DNA of 64,000 bases from Sporosarcina sp. D27 (GCF_000586555.1 NZ_AZUC01000059.1:1-64000), one strand, 5' to 3'; shown: positions 44,612 through 54,229, numbered from the stretch's first letter. The notes: generated from the letters alone by a model not told the origin. Program-made: numbers and translations.

Positions 44612-45841
44612 TTAGTATGCACCATACAATTTCTTTTCAAAGTCTTTCAACGAATGAATCGGAGAAATTCCTTGGCGCTTTAGTTCGTATCGGTTGTCAC
44701 CGAGTTTTACGTTTCCGGGGTTTGTCGTAAATGCCATCCGAATGCCAGCAGCTGAAATGGCTTTTTTACTCGTTTCATTAAATTGGCCGAACGGGTACGC
44801 AAGATATCGAATATTGGGATCTAGCATGTCAAAAGCTTTCGAAACTTGGAAACGACCGAGATCGATATCAGCTTTAATTTCTTCAGGTGTAGATGTTGTC
44901 AAGTAAGGTTCTCGTGTACCAGGTCTGCGTAGATGCAATCCGTGAGTGTGGTGTTGGAACGAAAAGACATCAACGGTTTCACGGATCTCTTTCAGTCCTA
45001 CATATTGAAACGCTTGGTCATCCCAAGGTTGAGCCTGTTGCTTAATACGGGATGTAATGAGAAATGAAGTTGCAGTGAACCCTTTTTCCGCTAACGAAGG
45101 ATATGCATACTTTTGAAGTGAAAGTAGACCATCGTCAAAAGTGATTAATACGGTTTTATCCGTAAGATTTTTACGGAGCATGAGCCAATTATCCAATTCT
45201 TCAGGAGTGATAGTTTTCCAGCCATTCTTTTTTAAGTAGTCCATTTGTTGTTGAAATGGAGCCAAGTCAATTACCATGTTATTGTTTGCAAAAGGTGTAG
45301 CTGCCCGATTTTCAACGATTTGATGATACATGAGAACAGGAATACCTGGATCTGCGGTCACGAACGCTTTGGGAACGAATCCCAGAACGCCACCGAGGTT
45401 TACTTGTACATGGGTTTTAGTTTCAGCAATAACCGGGAGACGCTGTCCAGGGTTAATGTATCCGACCCGATATCCGCCACGCAGTGCACTTGCAACGGAG
45501 ATACGACTTTGTGTAATTACGGTTTTCCGTCCTTTAGGCAAAGGTTTTGCCTTCGACTGAGGAGCGGGTTGAATAAGATGGATCGGGACTACCAATTTAT
45601 CGTTTCCAAATGACAAATACCCGTACTTTTCATCTTGCGCAACCATCTCGTAAGGAACACCTTTCATGAAAGTTGCTGTACCAATCAACTGATCCCCATC
45701 AATTGCATAACCGCCCGTAGACTTTGATAAAGTAACCATTGAACTTTGAGTAGCAGCTTGAGCACTAGGTTGTGACACTACAACTAGAAAACACACTAAC
45801 AGACCAGCCCATAAAACAGACCAGCTTTTCTTTTTTAACAC
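44612..45841 (-). CDS. Secreted polysaccharide deacetylase (CE4 family)
   Basis: The protein has a signal peptide (about 30 residues, SQPSAQA cleavage region), a beta-rich N-terminal region with two SH3-like stretches (about 35-165) and a CE4 deacetylase domain (about 170-409) with VLMYHQI, the motif LITFDDG, HTHGLH and YLAYPFGQF. It would remove N-acetyl groups from wall or exopolysaccharide outside the cell. The ATG at 45850 abuts its AAAGGA sequence, so the GTG at 45841 is the better-spaced start; this choice is tentative. Confidence 0.85.
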   Translation of the reverse strand: MLKKKSWSVLWAGLLVCFLVVVSQPSAQAATQSSMVTLSKSTGGYAIDGDQLIGTATFMKGVPYEMVAQDEKYGYLSFGNDKLVVPIHLIQPAPQSKAKPLPKGRKTVITQSRISVASALRGGYRVGYINPGQRLPVIAETKTHVQVNLGGVLGFVPKAFVTADPGIPVLMYHQIVENRAATPFANNNMVIDLAPFQQQMDYLKKNGWKTITPEELDNWLMLRKNLTDKTVLITFDDGLLSLQKYAYPSLAEKGFTATSFLITSRIKQQAQPWDDQAFQYVGLKEIRETVDVFSFQHHTHGLHLRRPGTREPYLTTSTPEEIKADIDLGRFQVSKAFDMLDPNIRYLAYPFGQFNETSKKAISAAGIRMAFTTNPGNVKLGDNRYELKRQGISPIHSLKDFEKKLYGAY

Positions 45842-46048
45842 ATGCAACATTCCTTTTTTTTATAGTAATAAAACAGTTCTAATTCCTTAGATGATTATAA
45901 CATAAAGGAATCAAATATTTGGATAGAATTAGAAAAAATATAAATAAAGTCAGCCATTTGATGCATACTTCTAAATTGGGTGTTGAATATATAGTCGGAA
46001 CATTTATAATAGTTTAAATAAATACGATTTATTTAAGGGGGAATAACA

Positions 46049-47488
46049 TTGCTCACATTTGTATCGTCTATCGTTTTGTTATTCGCAGGATATTTCACAT
46101 ATTCGAAAGTAGTAGAAAAAGTATTTGTTGTAGATGATGCCCGTAAAACGCCAGCTTATACGAAGACGGATGGGATGGACTATGTGCCGATGAGTTGGTG
46201 GAGAGGTTGGCTCATTCAACTCTTAAATATTGCAGGTCTTGGCCCGATTTTTGGTGCGATTGCAGGTGCGCTTTACGGTCCTGTAGCTTTCATATGGATT
46301 GTCTTAGGAAGTATCTTTGCAGGTGGTGTACATGATTATTTTTCAGGAATGCTCTCGCTGAAACACGGGGGTGCACAATTTCCTAAACTAGTTGGGGAAT
46401 ATCTAGGGAGCACTGTTCGAAAAGTGACAAGTGTAGTTTCAATTGTTTTAATGGTCCTTGTTGCAGCGGCATTTACAGCAGGACCCGCGCAACTTATTGC
46501 TTCCATAACTCCAATCACTTTTACTATGGCATTAGTACTCGTATTTGGTTACTTTACATTAGCTGCAATTCTACCTATTAATAAAATCATAGGTCGAATT
46601 TATCCGATTTTTGGAGCAATCTTAATCATCATGGCAGTAGCGATTGCAGGGGCACTAGTATTTGGAACTGCTAAAATCCCCAACTTAACTTTTACAAATA
46701 TGCATCCGGGGGAACTTCCAATTTGGCCACTCCTAATGGTCACAATTTCATGTGGAGCCATTTCAGGTTTCCACTCAACGCAAAGTCCGATTGTTTCCAG
46801 AACAATGAAGAAAGAATCAGAAGGTCGTAAAGTTTTCTACGGAGCGATGATCGGAGAAGGGGTTATCGCCTTGATATGGGCAGCTGCAGGAATGACGTTT
46901 TTTGGTGGAACAGGAGGTCTTCAAGGAGCACTCGCTGCTGGCGGACCTGCAGGAGTAGTAAATGAAATATCGGGCACGCTGTTAGGGACTTTTGGTGGGA
47001 TTTTAGCAATACTAGGTGTCATTATCTTACCGATTACAACAGGTGATACTGCTTTACGTTCTGCACGTATGATGCTGACGGAAGCAACCTCTCCTTGGAT
47101 TAATCCTGATAGACGATGGGTAGTACTCCTAGCAACTGCAGTTCTAGGTGTCCCCATGTTTTACTTATCGATGATTGACTACTCTTTTTTATGGCGTTAT
47201 GTAGGGGGAACCAATCAGTTTGTCGCTGCAATCATGTTGTGGACTGCAACATCTTATCTTCTACGTGAAGGGCGTGCGCATTATATTGCAGGCATTCCCG
47301 CTTTGTTCATGAGTGGGGTCGTAGCAACTTACTGGTTGTATGCTCCTGAAGGATTGCAGTTAGGCTATGGGATTTCCGTAACAATTGGTTTAGTCGTAGT
47401 TGGGATACTTGCTATTTTCTATGGGGTGAAGATTGTTCAGCTCAGAAAAGAAAGCGGAAAACAAGTTGTCCCCAAAACTACCTATTAA
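46049..47488 (+). CDS. cstA: CstA-family carbon starvation/peptide transporter
   Basis: This 479-residue membrane protein has twelve or more hydrophobic segments and the CstA landmarks DDARKTPAYTKTDGMDYVP near residue 31, AGLGPIFGAIAGALYGP near 62, GGVHDYFSGMLSLKHGG near 91 and SGFHSTQSPIVSRTM near 241. CstA proteins take up peptides or pyruvate during carbon limitation. It is of the shorter class compared with the 700-residue E. coli protein. It starts at TTG 46049 with AAGGGGG upstream. This symbol refers to carbon starvation, not to the staphylococcal sulfur-transfer CstA. Confidence 0.88.
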   Translation: MLTFVSSIVLLFAGYFTYSKVVEKVFVVDDARKTPAYTKTDGMDYVPMSWWRGWLIQLLNIAGLGPIFGAIAGALYGPVAFIWIVLGSIFAGGVHDYFSGMLSLKHGGAQFPKLVGEYLGSTVRKVTSVVSIVLMVLVAAAFTAGPAQLIASITPITFTMALVLVFGYFTLAAILPINKIIGRIYPIFGAILIIMAVAIAGALVFGTAKIPNLTFTNMHPGELPIWPLLMVTISCGAISGFHSTQSPIVSRTMKKESEGRKVFYGAMIGEGVIALIWAAAGMTFFGGTGGLQGALAAGGPAGVVNEISGTLLGTFGGILAILGVIILPITTGDTALRSARMMLTEATSPWINPDRRWVVLLATAVLGVPMFYLSMIDYSFLWRYVGGTNQFVAAIMLWTATSYLLREGRAHYIAGIPALFMSGVVATYWLYAPEGLQLGYGISVTIGLVVVGILAIFYGVKIVQLRKESGKQVVPKTTY

Positions 47489-47489
47489 G

Positions 47490-47523
47490 GAAGGTGCGAA
47501 TCATGCACCTTCTTTTTCTTTAT
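47490..47523 (+). terminator. Terminator of cstA
   Basis: The arms GAAGGTGC and GCACCTTC are followed by five T. Confidence 0.85.
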
Positions 47524-47543
47524 ATCGCACAGTTCGGCTCGTA

Positions 47544-47552
47544 TGGTATACT
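47544..47552 (+). promoter_or_regulatory. Extended -10 promoter of the MBOAT operon
   Basis: TGG followed by TATACT, about 43 bp before the MBOAT start. Confidence 0.5.
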
Positions 47553-47594
47553 TCATGACAGATTAAACTACTAAATTTGTATGTGGGGTATACT

Positions 47595-48995
47595 ATGATT
47601 TTTAACTCGTTTGAATTTATATTTCTATTTTTACCAATCGTTTGGATAGTATTTTTCCTTGTCGGGAAAGTCGCGCCACCATTCGCAAAAGCATGGCTAT
47701 TGCTCGCTTCATTGTTTTTCTATGCGTATTGGAATCCTGCCTATTTACCGTTAATTATCGGTTCCATGATTGTGAACTACATCATTGGCGTATTTCTAGG
47801 GAAAAACAAATGGGTCCCAACGCGTAAAGTAATTCTGACACTCGGTATTTTGTTCAATGTCAGCCTGTTAGGTTACTTCAAATATCGGGATTTCTTTGCA
47901 GAAAATATAAACTCAGTCTTGGGAACACACATTTCTTTGATCCAAGTTATTCTTCCGTTGGCCATCAGTTTCTATACGTTCCAACAAATTGCGTATCTCG
48001 TTGACTCCTATCGGCTTGAAACGAACGAATACAATTTCTTGAATTATGGTTTATTCGTTTCTTTTTTCCCACAGTTAATTGCTGGACCCATTGTACATCA
48101 TGGGGATATGATGCCTCAGTTCAGTGATCGGAAAACCTATCGCATCAATCATGAAAACTTAGCGAAAGGACTCGTTATTTTTTCTATCGGTTTATTTAAA
48201 AAGGTAGCTATTGCAGATACTTTTGCAGGGTTCGCAAATAGCGGATATGGTTCCGTTGAAACACTGACGATGATAAGCGGATGGTTTACGTCACTTTCGT
48301 ATACGCTTCAACTCTATTTCGATTTCAGTGGGTATTCGGATATGGCGATTGGACTCGCGTTATTTTTCAACATTCGATTGCCGATTAACTTCAACTCGCC
48401 TTATAAAGCACTAGATATCCAAGACTTCTGGCGTCGCTGGCATATTACATTATCCGGTTTTTTGACGAAGTACATTTACATTCCACTTGGTGGGAGTCGT
48501 AAAGGTATTCCTCAGACCTACGTCAATATCTTTATCATCTTCTTGATTAGTGGATTTTGGCATGGTGCTGGATGGACGTTCGTCATTTGGGGAATTCTCC
48601 ATGGACTAGCGAGTGTCATTGCGCGAATCTGGAAGCGTTCAGGAGGGAAGTTACCGAAGATATGGGCATGGGGGATCACATTCCTGTTTGTTCACTTAGC
48701 GTTTGTTATCTTCCGCGCTCCGGATATGTCCGTTGCAATGAGCGTCTACAAAGCTATGTTTGGTCTCGAAGGATTCCAGTTGACAGGAATCGTTTCGATA
48801 TTCAATGAAAGTATCATGTATCTAGCTCTTTATTTACTTATCGGATTAGCAATCGCACTATTTGCTAAGAATTCCGTTCAAATTATGGAAACACAAAAGC
48901 GGACTCCGCTCATGATGCTATTTGTCGTCATGTTGCTGTATTACAGCTCGATGCAACTTCAGCGCGTCAGCGAATTCCTATACTTTAACTTCTAA
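47595..48995 (+). CDS. MBOAT-family O-acyltransferase (AlgI/DltB type)
   Basis: A 466-residue protein with about eleven membrane segments and the MBOAT hallmarks QLIAGPIVHH (about 160), YFDFSGYSDMAIGLALFF, NFNSPYKALDIQDFWRRWHITLSGFL and the active His region LISGFWHGAGWTFVIWG. It passes acyl groups across the membrane for polysaccharide O-acetylation. The frame opens at TTG 47577, but the ATG at 47595 starts the conserved sequence. The SGNH-type gene follows, forming the common MBOAT/SGNH acetylation pair. Confidence 0.88.
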   Translation: MIFNSFEFIFLFLPIVWIVFFLVGKVAPPFAKAWLLLASLFFYAYWNPAYLPLIIGSMIVNYIIGVFLGKNKWVPTRKVILTLGILFNVSLLGYFKYRDFFAENINSVLGTHISLIQVILPLAISFYTFQQIAYLVDSYRLETNEYNFLNYGLFVSFFPQLIAGPIVHHGDMMPQFSDRKTYRINHENLAKGLVIFSIGLFKKVAIADTFAGFANSGYGSVETLTMISGWFTSLSYTLQLYFDFSGYSDMAIGLALFFNIRLPINFNSPYKALDIQDFWRRWHITLSGFLTKYIYIPLGGSRKGIPQTYVNIFIIFLISGFWHGAGWTFVIWGILHGLASVIARIWKRSGGKLPKIWAWGITFLFVHLAFVIFRAPDMSVAMSVYKAMFGLEGFQLTGIVSIFNESIMYLALYLLIGLAIALFAKNSVQIMETQKRTPLMMLFVVMLLYYSSMQLQRVSEFLYFNF

Positions 48996-49008
48996 GGCGG
49001 TGAGTCAA

Positions 49009-50070
49009 TTGACAGATAAAAAATTTGCACGAACAGCACTATTATTATTTCTGACGTTGGCCGCCGCAACGGCTGGCGTCAATTACTGGATAGACCCACT
49101 TTGGCATTATGGACATGCCAACGCGTTCAACACCGTTCAGAAGGTGACCAACGAACGGGAACAGAAAATTGCTATGCTACATTATGGGCGTCATGATTAT
49201 GATACGTTACTGATTGGAAGCAGTCGTTCCACATATATTCATCCAACCGCGTTTGAAGGATGGGATGTATTTAACTTTTCTGTCGCCAATTTGTCTATAC
49301 GGGAAGTGCATAGTTTCATGATTTATAGCCAATCTCAATTGCCTGGTTTGGAGCGCTATCTAATCGGAGTGGATTTCTTCAAGTCGAGTGAGAAAGAAGC
49401 GGGAGCTCCGCGTGCTTTAACGAATTATGAGAATAAGATAGACCAACCTTTTTATCGGACGAAGAATTTATTGTCTCTCGATACTTTGGAGATTTCCATT
49501 CAGAACTTCAAAAAATCAGTGACTGACACTGTAGATGAAGATCGTCTCTACAACCGAAAAGGGGAAGCGTTCGCTAATCGACTGACAAAAGAAGAAGTGG
49601 AAGAAAGCACAAGTGCGAAAATTGCACGATTTGAAAAAGAATTCTACGGAAGTAACTACACGTACTACAAAGATTATCCGATGATTCTTCAAAAAATTAA
49701 GGATGCAGCAGGGGACGATGAGCTTTCTGTCTATACCACGCCTATTTCGACTGGATTGTTTGTGTCCCTAGTTGAATCTGGTCTTTTGGACGAGTACGAA
49801 CATTGGATACGGGATTTAGTTAAAGTGAACGGCGGCGTTTGGAATTTCATGTATCCGAATTCGATTACGAATGACAACATGAACTATATTGATGGACACC
49901 ATTTCTATCCTGAAATCGGGAAGCTTATTGCTAAACGAATACAGAATACAGATACGACAGAAGTTCCTGAAGATTTTGGTGTATACGTAACAGCTGATAA
50001 TCTAGAAGAACATCTTCAAGATGTACGAGAACTCGCTGAACAAGCAGTACGAGAAAGTGGAAATAAGTAA
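49009..50070 (+). CDS. Membrane-anchored SGNH-like protein, partner of the MBOAT
   Basis: The 353-residue product has one N-terminal membrane anchor (about 8-25) and an extracellular SGNH/AlgJ-like domain: LLIGSSRSTY with the Ser nucleophile (about residue 68) and YIDGHHFYPEIG near 296 with the Asp-His pair. It starts at TTG 49009 with AAGGCGGTGA, 13 bp after the MBOAT stop; the longer frame overlapping the MBOAT gene is rejected. It should transfer the acetyl group delivered by the MBOAT to a surface polysaccharide. No glycosyltransferase gene is nearby, so the acceptor is unknown. Confidence 0.8.
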   Translation: MTDKKFARTALLLFLTLAAATAGVNYWIDPLWHYGHANAFNTVQKVTNEREQKIAMLHYGRHDYDTLLIGSSRSTYIHPTAFEGWDVFNFSVANLSIREVHSFMIYSQSQLPGLERYLIGVDFFKSSEKEAGAPRALTNYENKIDQPFYRTKNLLSLDTLEISIQNFKKSVTDTVDEDRLYNRKGEAFANRLTKEEVEESTSAKIARFEKEFYGSNYTYYKDYPMILQKIKDAAGDDELSVYTTPISTGLFVSLVESGLLDEYEHWIRDLVKVNGGVWNFMYPNSITNDNMNYIDGHHFYPEIGKLIAKRIQNTDTTEVPEDFGVYVTADNLEEHLQDVRELAEQAVRESGNK

Positions 50071-50399
50071 ATAATCTTGATTCGATAGTATCTCATTACA
50101 AAGCGGATATTGCCTAATACCGTGCAAAAAAATGGGGATTCGAGTCTAACTCTATATGAAGTAAGACACATTAAAGACTTCTGAGCTAAGGTGATACATC
50201 GTTAATAGGATAGTTGAAAAAAACTGTATGCAATTGTGAACAAACTAGCACATGAAAACTTCTTGATTTGGTTGGGAAATAGACACAGAAAAACAGTAAC
50301 GATGTAAGTATTTTCATGTTAAAATATTCATCGTTGTTTATCAATCAAAGGGGTTGCAGTCACTCGAGACTGTATACCACATAAAAGGAGATTTTATAA
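50071..50399. promoter_or_regulatory. Leader region of the SDR gene with an inverted repeat
   Basis: Intergenic 329 bp without a gene. CAGTC-ACTCGA-GACTG (50357-50372) is an inverted repeat 28 bp before the SDR start and could be an operator. The RBS AAAAGGAG follows. No clear promoter hexamers were identified. Confidence 0.4.
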
Positions 50400-51206
50400 A
50401 TGGGAAGAGTTGCTCAGAAAGTCGCATTGGTTACAGGTGGAGCATCAGGAATCGGTCTTGCATCTGCGCAGTTACTTGCTAAAGAAGGCGCAAAAGTTGT
50501 TATCGGTGATTTCAACATTGAAGGTGCAAAAGCTGCTGCTGAAGAAATCAAAGCAAACGGTGGCGAAGCATCTGCAGTATTTTTAGATGCTACTAAAGAA
50601 GATTCCATCAAAGAAGCTGTAGAATTCACAGTGAACACATATGGTTCACTTACTGTAATGTTCAACAATGTTGGAGGAACAAACCTTAAAAAAGATTTGG
50701 ACGTTGTCAACCTTGACTTGGATGAGTGGGATCGTTTGATGAACATGAACTTGAAGAGTGTATTGATCGGCGCGCGTTATGCAATTCCACACATGCAAAA
50801 AGCGGGTGGCGGTTCTATCATTAACACAGCTTCAACCGCTGCAGTGGCTGGAGACGCAATCCGTTCAGCGTATGGCGCTTCTAAGACAGCTGTAACTGGT
50901 TTGACTCGTTACATTGCAACTCAATACGGAAAAGACAAAATCCGTTGTAACGCAATCGCACCAGGACTTATCTTAACACCTGCCGCAAAAGATAACTTGC
51001 CTGAAGAAGTACGCGAAATCTTCATGAAGTATAATGCGCTTCCTTACCACGGTGAGCCAGAAGATATCGGAAATACAGTTCTGTTCTTGGCTTCAGATGA
51101 TTCTAAATTCATGACAGGTCAATTGCTTGTGGTTGACGGTGGTCACTACATGACAAGCCCTACAATTTCTGACGTTAATACGTATGCAGCTAGCTTCCAA
51201 AAATAA
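50400..51206 (+). CDS. Short-chain dehydrogenase/reductase
   Basis: A 268-residue classical SDR with the cofactor motif TGGASGIG (about 13-20), NNVGG, the catalytic Ser and YGASK (Tyr-x-x-x-Lys about 159-163) and a C-terminal LVVDGGHYMT. It reduces or oxidises a carbonyl/alcohol using NAD(H) or NADP(H). The codon choice is more uniform than in neighbouring genes (frequent GGT, GCA, CTT, AAA and AAC), which suggests strong expression. It is monocistronic. Substrate unknown. Confidence 0.88.
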   Translation: MGRVAQKVALVTGGASGIGLASAQLLAKEGAKVVIGDFNIEGAKAAAEEIKANGGEASAVFLDATKEDSIKEAVEFTVNTYGSLTVMFNNVGGTNLKKDLDVVNLDLDEWDRLMNMNLKSVLIGARYAIPHMQKAGGGSIINTASTAAVAGDAIRSAYGASKTAVTGLTRYIATQYGKDKIRCNAIAPGLILTPAAKDNLPEEVREIFMKYNALPYHGEPEDIGNTVLFLASDDSKFMTGQLLVVDGGHYMTSPTISDVNTYAASFQK

Positions 51207-51219
51207 GTTTTAGTTAACG

Positions 51220-51266
51220 AACTCCTTCTTTGCCAATTCAGTTTGGTGAAGAGGGAGTTTTTTCAT
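51220..51266 (+). terminator. Terminator of the SDR gene
   Basis: The arms AACTCCTTCTTTGCCA and GGTGAAGAGGGAGTT are followed by six T. Confidence 0.85.
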
Positions 51267-51379
51267 TTACATATAAACAATATAGATTTGCACCTCATGC
51301 GGACTGAGCAATGGACTGAATAGAAATTAGAAATGTAATCTCTAAAATTAGGTTGTAATAGTTTAAAGGAAATTAGGTC

Positions 51380-51705
51380 TCTAAGTACAACGATGGGAGA
51401 AACGTATGTTGGCGTATTGGATAACCATTTTGCAGTTGAGGAAAACTATGTAACAACAGAAGGAAACGGTAGTTCAACGAATCACAAAAACTCTTCAATT
51501 TTAATGATTTTTTAACTTCCGGACTAGGCTGTTGGGGATGGGCTAGCACGTAGAAAGTAGGCGTACTGAAGCTACTCTTAGTTGCGTTAGTAATACAATA
51601 ACAAGATTTGCTATAAATAATCGAACAGATATAGTTATCATTACAACAAACCAATGCATAGACTGACAAGGCGCCATCCAATCCGGACGCGGAAAGGATG
51701 GCGCT
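51380..51705 (+). pseudogene. Possible decayed gene followed by a terminator
   Basis: The frame MGETYVGVLDNHFAVEENY... starts at 51392 and stops after about 40 codons. Beyond it, other frames contain gene-like pieces, ending in DIVIITTNQCID, which resembles the C-terminal strand of serine beta-lactamase-like proteins. A good terminator (GCGCCATCC/GGATGGCGC, 51671-51704) follows at once, as if it once served this gene. The family guess is weak. From 51267 to 51379 nothing is seen. Confidence 0.3.
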
Positions 51706-51793
51706 TTAGTATGCCAAAGGACATATAAAACTATTAATATAGTAGATAAATATTAACAATTCACTGAAAACAATAGAATGATTGGGAAAAAAC

Positions 51794-51802
51794 TGGTATA
51801 CT
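51794..51802 (+). promoter_or_regulatory. Extended -10 promoter of the first SLH paralogue
   Basis: TGG followed by TATACT about 35 bp before the start codon. Confidence 0.5.
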
Positions 51803-51836
51803 GAATTTACCAAATAATATTTTGAGGAGGGGTTTA

Positions 51837-52913
51837 ATGAAACGCTTATTTACTTTGATTACTGTGCTAGCACTCACGCTGGTACTTGCTGTGCAACCAG
51901 CAGCTGCAGCTGCTAAGTTCCCAGATGTCCCCAAAACCAATCGCTTCCACGATGAAATTCAATTTTTAGTTGATAAACAGATTATAAGTGGCTACTCAAA
52001 TGGGAGCTTCCAGCCAAAACGTAACGTAACACGCGGAGAGGCGGCAATTATGATTGGACGCACGCTCGGATTAGATGGAACGAAGCGCAATACTAAGTTT
52101 AAAGACGTACCGAAAACCTATGGAGCAAGTGGATATATTGCTGCTGCAACAGAGAAGGGAATCATTGGGGGATATCCGGATGGTACATTCCAGCCGAACA
52201 AATCGATCTCTCGTGGAGACATGGCGATCATCCTTTCACGTGGGTTTGAATTGCAACTGGGCAGTAAAAGAGAGTTCAAAGATGTTGGATCTAACATGAA
52301 AGCTTCCGAAGCGATTAATCACATGGCGGGTAACTATATTACAACTGGTTATCCGGACGGTACATTCCGTCCACAAGGACTTGTAACTCGCGAACAATTC
52401 GCGGCTTTCGTTGCGCGCGGTCTAAGCCCTGAATTCAAACAGCGCACACAAAATAAAGACGGCTATGCGTACGACCTCACGAAAACATATGTATATGGCC
52501 AATCTGACGGAGACCTCCAAGTGACTTATAAAAAGGTGAGTACTAAGTTTGCCGAAGTACCATTCACAGGCTTTCTTTGGGAGTTTAAACATTCAGGGAC
52601 TGGTAAAATAACTTATTTAGCACAGGATGAATCAGAAAGAGGACTCATGTTGGTCTATCCTATATCGAGTGGGGTATTGGAACTCGCTTATCCAATTAAG
52701 ATAAATTCAACATGGCAGACTGGCTATGATATGGATGGCAGAAAGACCATTACAGGAGTCAACAAAACTGTTAAAACACCTTATAAAACATTTGCGAATG
52801 CAGTTGAAGTCACTGATGATGGTATGAAACATTACTTCGTCAAAGGAATCGGATTAGTGAAAGTTATCACGAAATCAGGTGAAACGATCTCTGAATTGAA
52901 ATCAATTCAATAA
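51837..52913 (+). CDS. SLH-domain surface protein, paralogue 1
   Basis: The 358-residue secreted protein has a signal peptide (about 1-25, ending AAAAA), three SLH domains (about 26-85, 88-145 and 150-205; FPDVP...FHDEIQFLV, GYPDGTFQPNKSISRGDMA, GYPDGTFRPQGLVTREQFAAF) and a C-terminal domain of about 150 residues of unknown family ending YFVKGIGLVKVITKSGETISELKSI. SLH domains bind pyruvylated secondary wall polymer. The ATG at 51837 follows GAGGAGGGG. It is followed by paralogue 2 after 39 bp without a terminator. Confidence 0.88.
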   Translation: MKRLFTLITVLALTLVLAVQPAAAAAKFPDVPKTNRFHDEIQFLVDKQIISGYSNGSFQPKRNVTRGEAAIMIGRTLGLDGTKRNTKFKDVPKTYGASGYIAAATEKGIIGGYPDGTFQPNKSISRGDMAIILSRGFELQLGSKREFKDVGSNMKASEAINHMAGNYITTGYPDGTFRPQGLVTREQFAAFVARGLSPEFKQRTQNKDGYAYDLTKTYVYGQSDGDLQVTYKKVSTKFAEVPFTGFLWEFKHSGTGKITYLAQDESERGLMLVYPISSGVLELAYPIKINSTWQTGYDMDGRKTITGVNKTVKTPYKTFANAVEVTDDGMKHYFVKGIGLVKVITKSGETISELKSIQ

Positions 52914-52952
52914 GCGATTCAAAATATCAGTTCAAAATAGGAGGGAATAGGG

Positions 52953-54029
52953 ATGAAGAAATTTATAACTATTGTAGCAGCAGGAGCACTCTCACTTGTG
53001 GTAGCAGTGCAACCGGCTGCAGCGGCAGCGAGTTTTCCGGATGTACCAAAATCCAACAGATTTCACGATGAGGTTAACTATTTAGTAGGTAAAGAGATCA
53101 TTAGTGGCTACTCAAATGGAAATTTCCTGCCGAAAAAGAATGTAACACGCGGAGAAGCGGCTATCATGATCGGACGAATGCTTGGAGTGGATGGAGCTAA
53201 ACGTGATACAAAGTTCAAAGACGTGACGAAAGCGTATGGAGCAAGTGGTTATATAGCTGCCGCAACTGACAAGGGAATCATCGGTGGCTATCCAGATGGA
53301 ACATTCCGTCCAAACGAGCACATATCGCGCGGGGATATGGCGATTATTCTAGACCGTGCGTGGAGGTTGGAATTCGGAAGCATCCGAGTTTTTAAAGATG
53401 TAGGAGAAAATATGAAGGCTAGCGGTGCTATTTATAATATTGCAGGAGAATATATCACAACTGGATATAACGATGGCACGTTCCGTCCAAAGGGCACGGT
53501 AACTCGTGAACAGTTTTCAGCTTTCTTAGCGAGAGGTATGAGCCCCGTGTATAAACAACGTGTGATAGGGAATAACGGATACTCCCTAAACATGACAAAG
53601 CAATATACATTTGGCACATCTGATGGGGATCGTCAGTTGGTTTTCCAGCAAGGGATTCAAAGTAATCTAGCTCCAAATTACAAAGGATTTGCTTGGAAAG
53701 AAACCAATCTGAGGACAGGTAAAGTAGATTATTCATTGCAGGAAGAAACATCGGATGAAATGATAACGGGATATCCGTTCTCAGAATACTATACTGACTT
53801 GAAGTATCCACTTAAAGCAGGCGTTCCATGGTATAACGGTGAGGGCGAGGACACAGTTAAGATTACAAACTTGTCTAAATCTGTGAAAACACCATACAAG
53901 ACATTTACGAATGCAGTGGAAACGACTTCTCAGAGCGGCTACAAGTTTTATTATGTAAAAGGTGTGGGTCTTGTTAAGACAATTGATCCTGCAGGAAAAG
54001 TAGTACGAGAATTAAAATCTATGAAGTGA
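52953..54029 (+). CDS. SLH-domain surface protein, paralogue 2
   Basis: A 358-residue paralogue with the same layout: signal peptide (AAAAAS), three SLH domains up to about residue 205 and the shared C-terminal domain (YTFGTSDGD near 220; TPYKTFTNAVETT and YYVKGVGLVKTIDPAG at the end). RBS GGAGGG. It probably shares the transcript of paralogue 1 and is followed by a terminator. The C-terminal domain has no recognisable enzyme motif. Confidence 0.88.
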   Translation: MKKFITIVAAGALSLVVAVQPAAAAASFPDVPKSNRFHDEVNYLVGKEIISGYSNGNFLPKKNVTRGEAAIMIGRMLGVDGAKRDTKFKDVTKAYGASGYIAAATDKGIIGGYPDGTFRPNEHISRGDMAIILDRAWRLEFGSIRVFKDVGENMKASGAIYNIAGEYITTGYNDGTFRPKGTVTREQFSAFLARGMSPVYKQRVIGNNGYSLNMTKQYTFGTSDGDRQLVFQQGIQSNLAPNYKGFAWKETNLRTGKVDYSLQEETSDEMITGYPFSEYYTDLKYPLKAGVPWYNGEGEDTVKITNLSKSVKTPYKTFTNAVETTSQSGYKFYYVKGVGLVKTIDPAGKVVRELKSMK

Positions 54030-54031
54030 TG

Positions 54032-54064
54032 AAAAGTGTCAGCCTTGTGCTGGCGCTTTTTTTA
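54032..54064 (+). terminator. Terminator after SLH paralogue 2
   Basis: AGTGTCAGC and GCTGGCGCT arms with G-T pairs are followed by seven T. Confidence 0.75.
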
Positions 54065-54229
54065 TTTCACTTTGTCAATTTGATTATATTGGTGCGTTTT
54101 ACTTATATGGAATAGAAGAGGGGGGGCACTCACTCAACTTCATACATGCAGTTTCATTTAACGGATCGATTTGACACGTAATCGTCGTATTTTATGGGAA
54201 AAATTTCTTAATTATTACTTGTAGTAGTT

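Noticed and set aside
46049..47488. Reading this CstA as part of the persulfide (cst) system at the start of the window
   Set aside because: It is the carbon-starvation CstA membrane family, unrelated to the staphylococcal sulfurtransferase of the same name.
48922..49008. Upstream extension of the SGNH-like gene overlapping the MBOAT gene
   Set aside because: The extension is Cys/Ser-rich and overlaps conserved MBOAT codons; the TTG at 49009 has a good RBS and precedes the membrane anchor.
51373..51681. Minus-strand 102-codon frame
   Set aside because: Cys/Ser/Tyr-rich composition unlike a real protein, no RBS, and it runs through a terminator hairpin.
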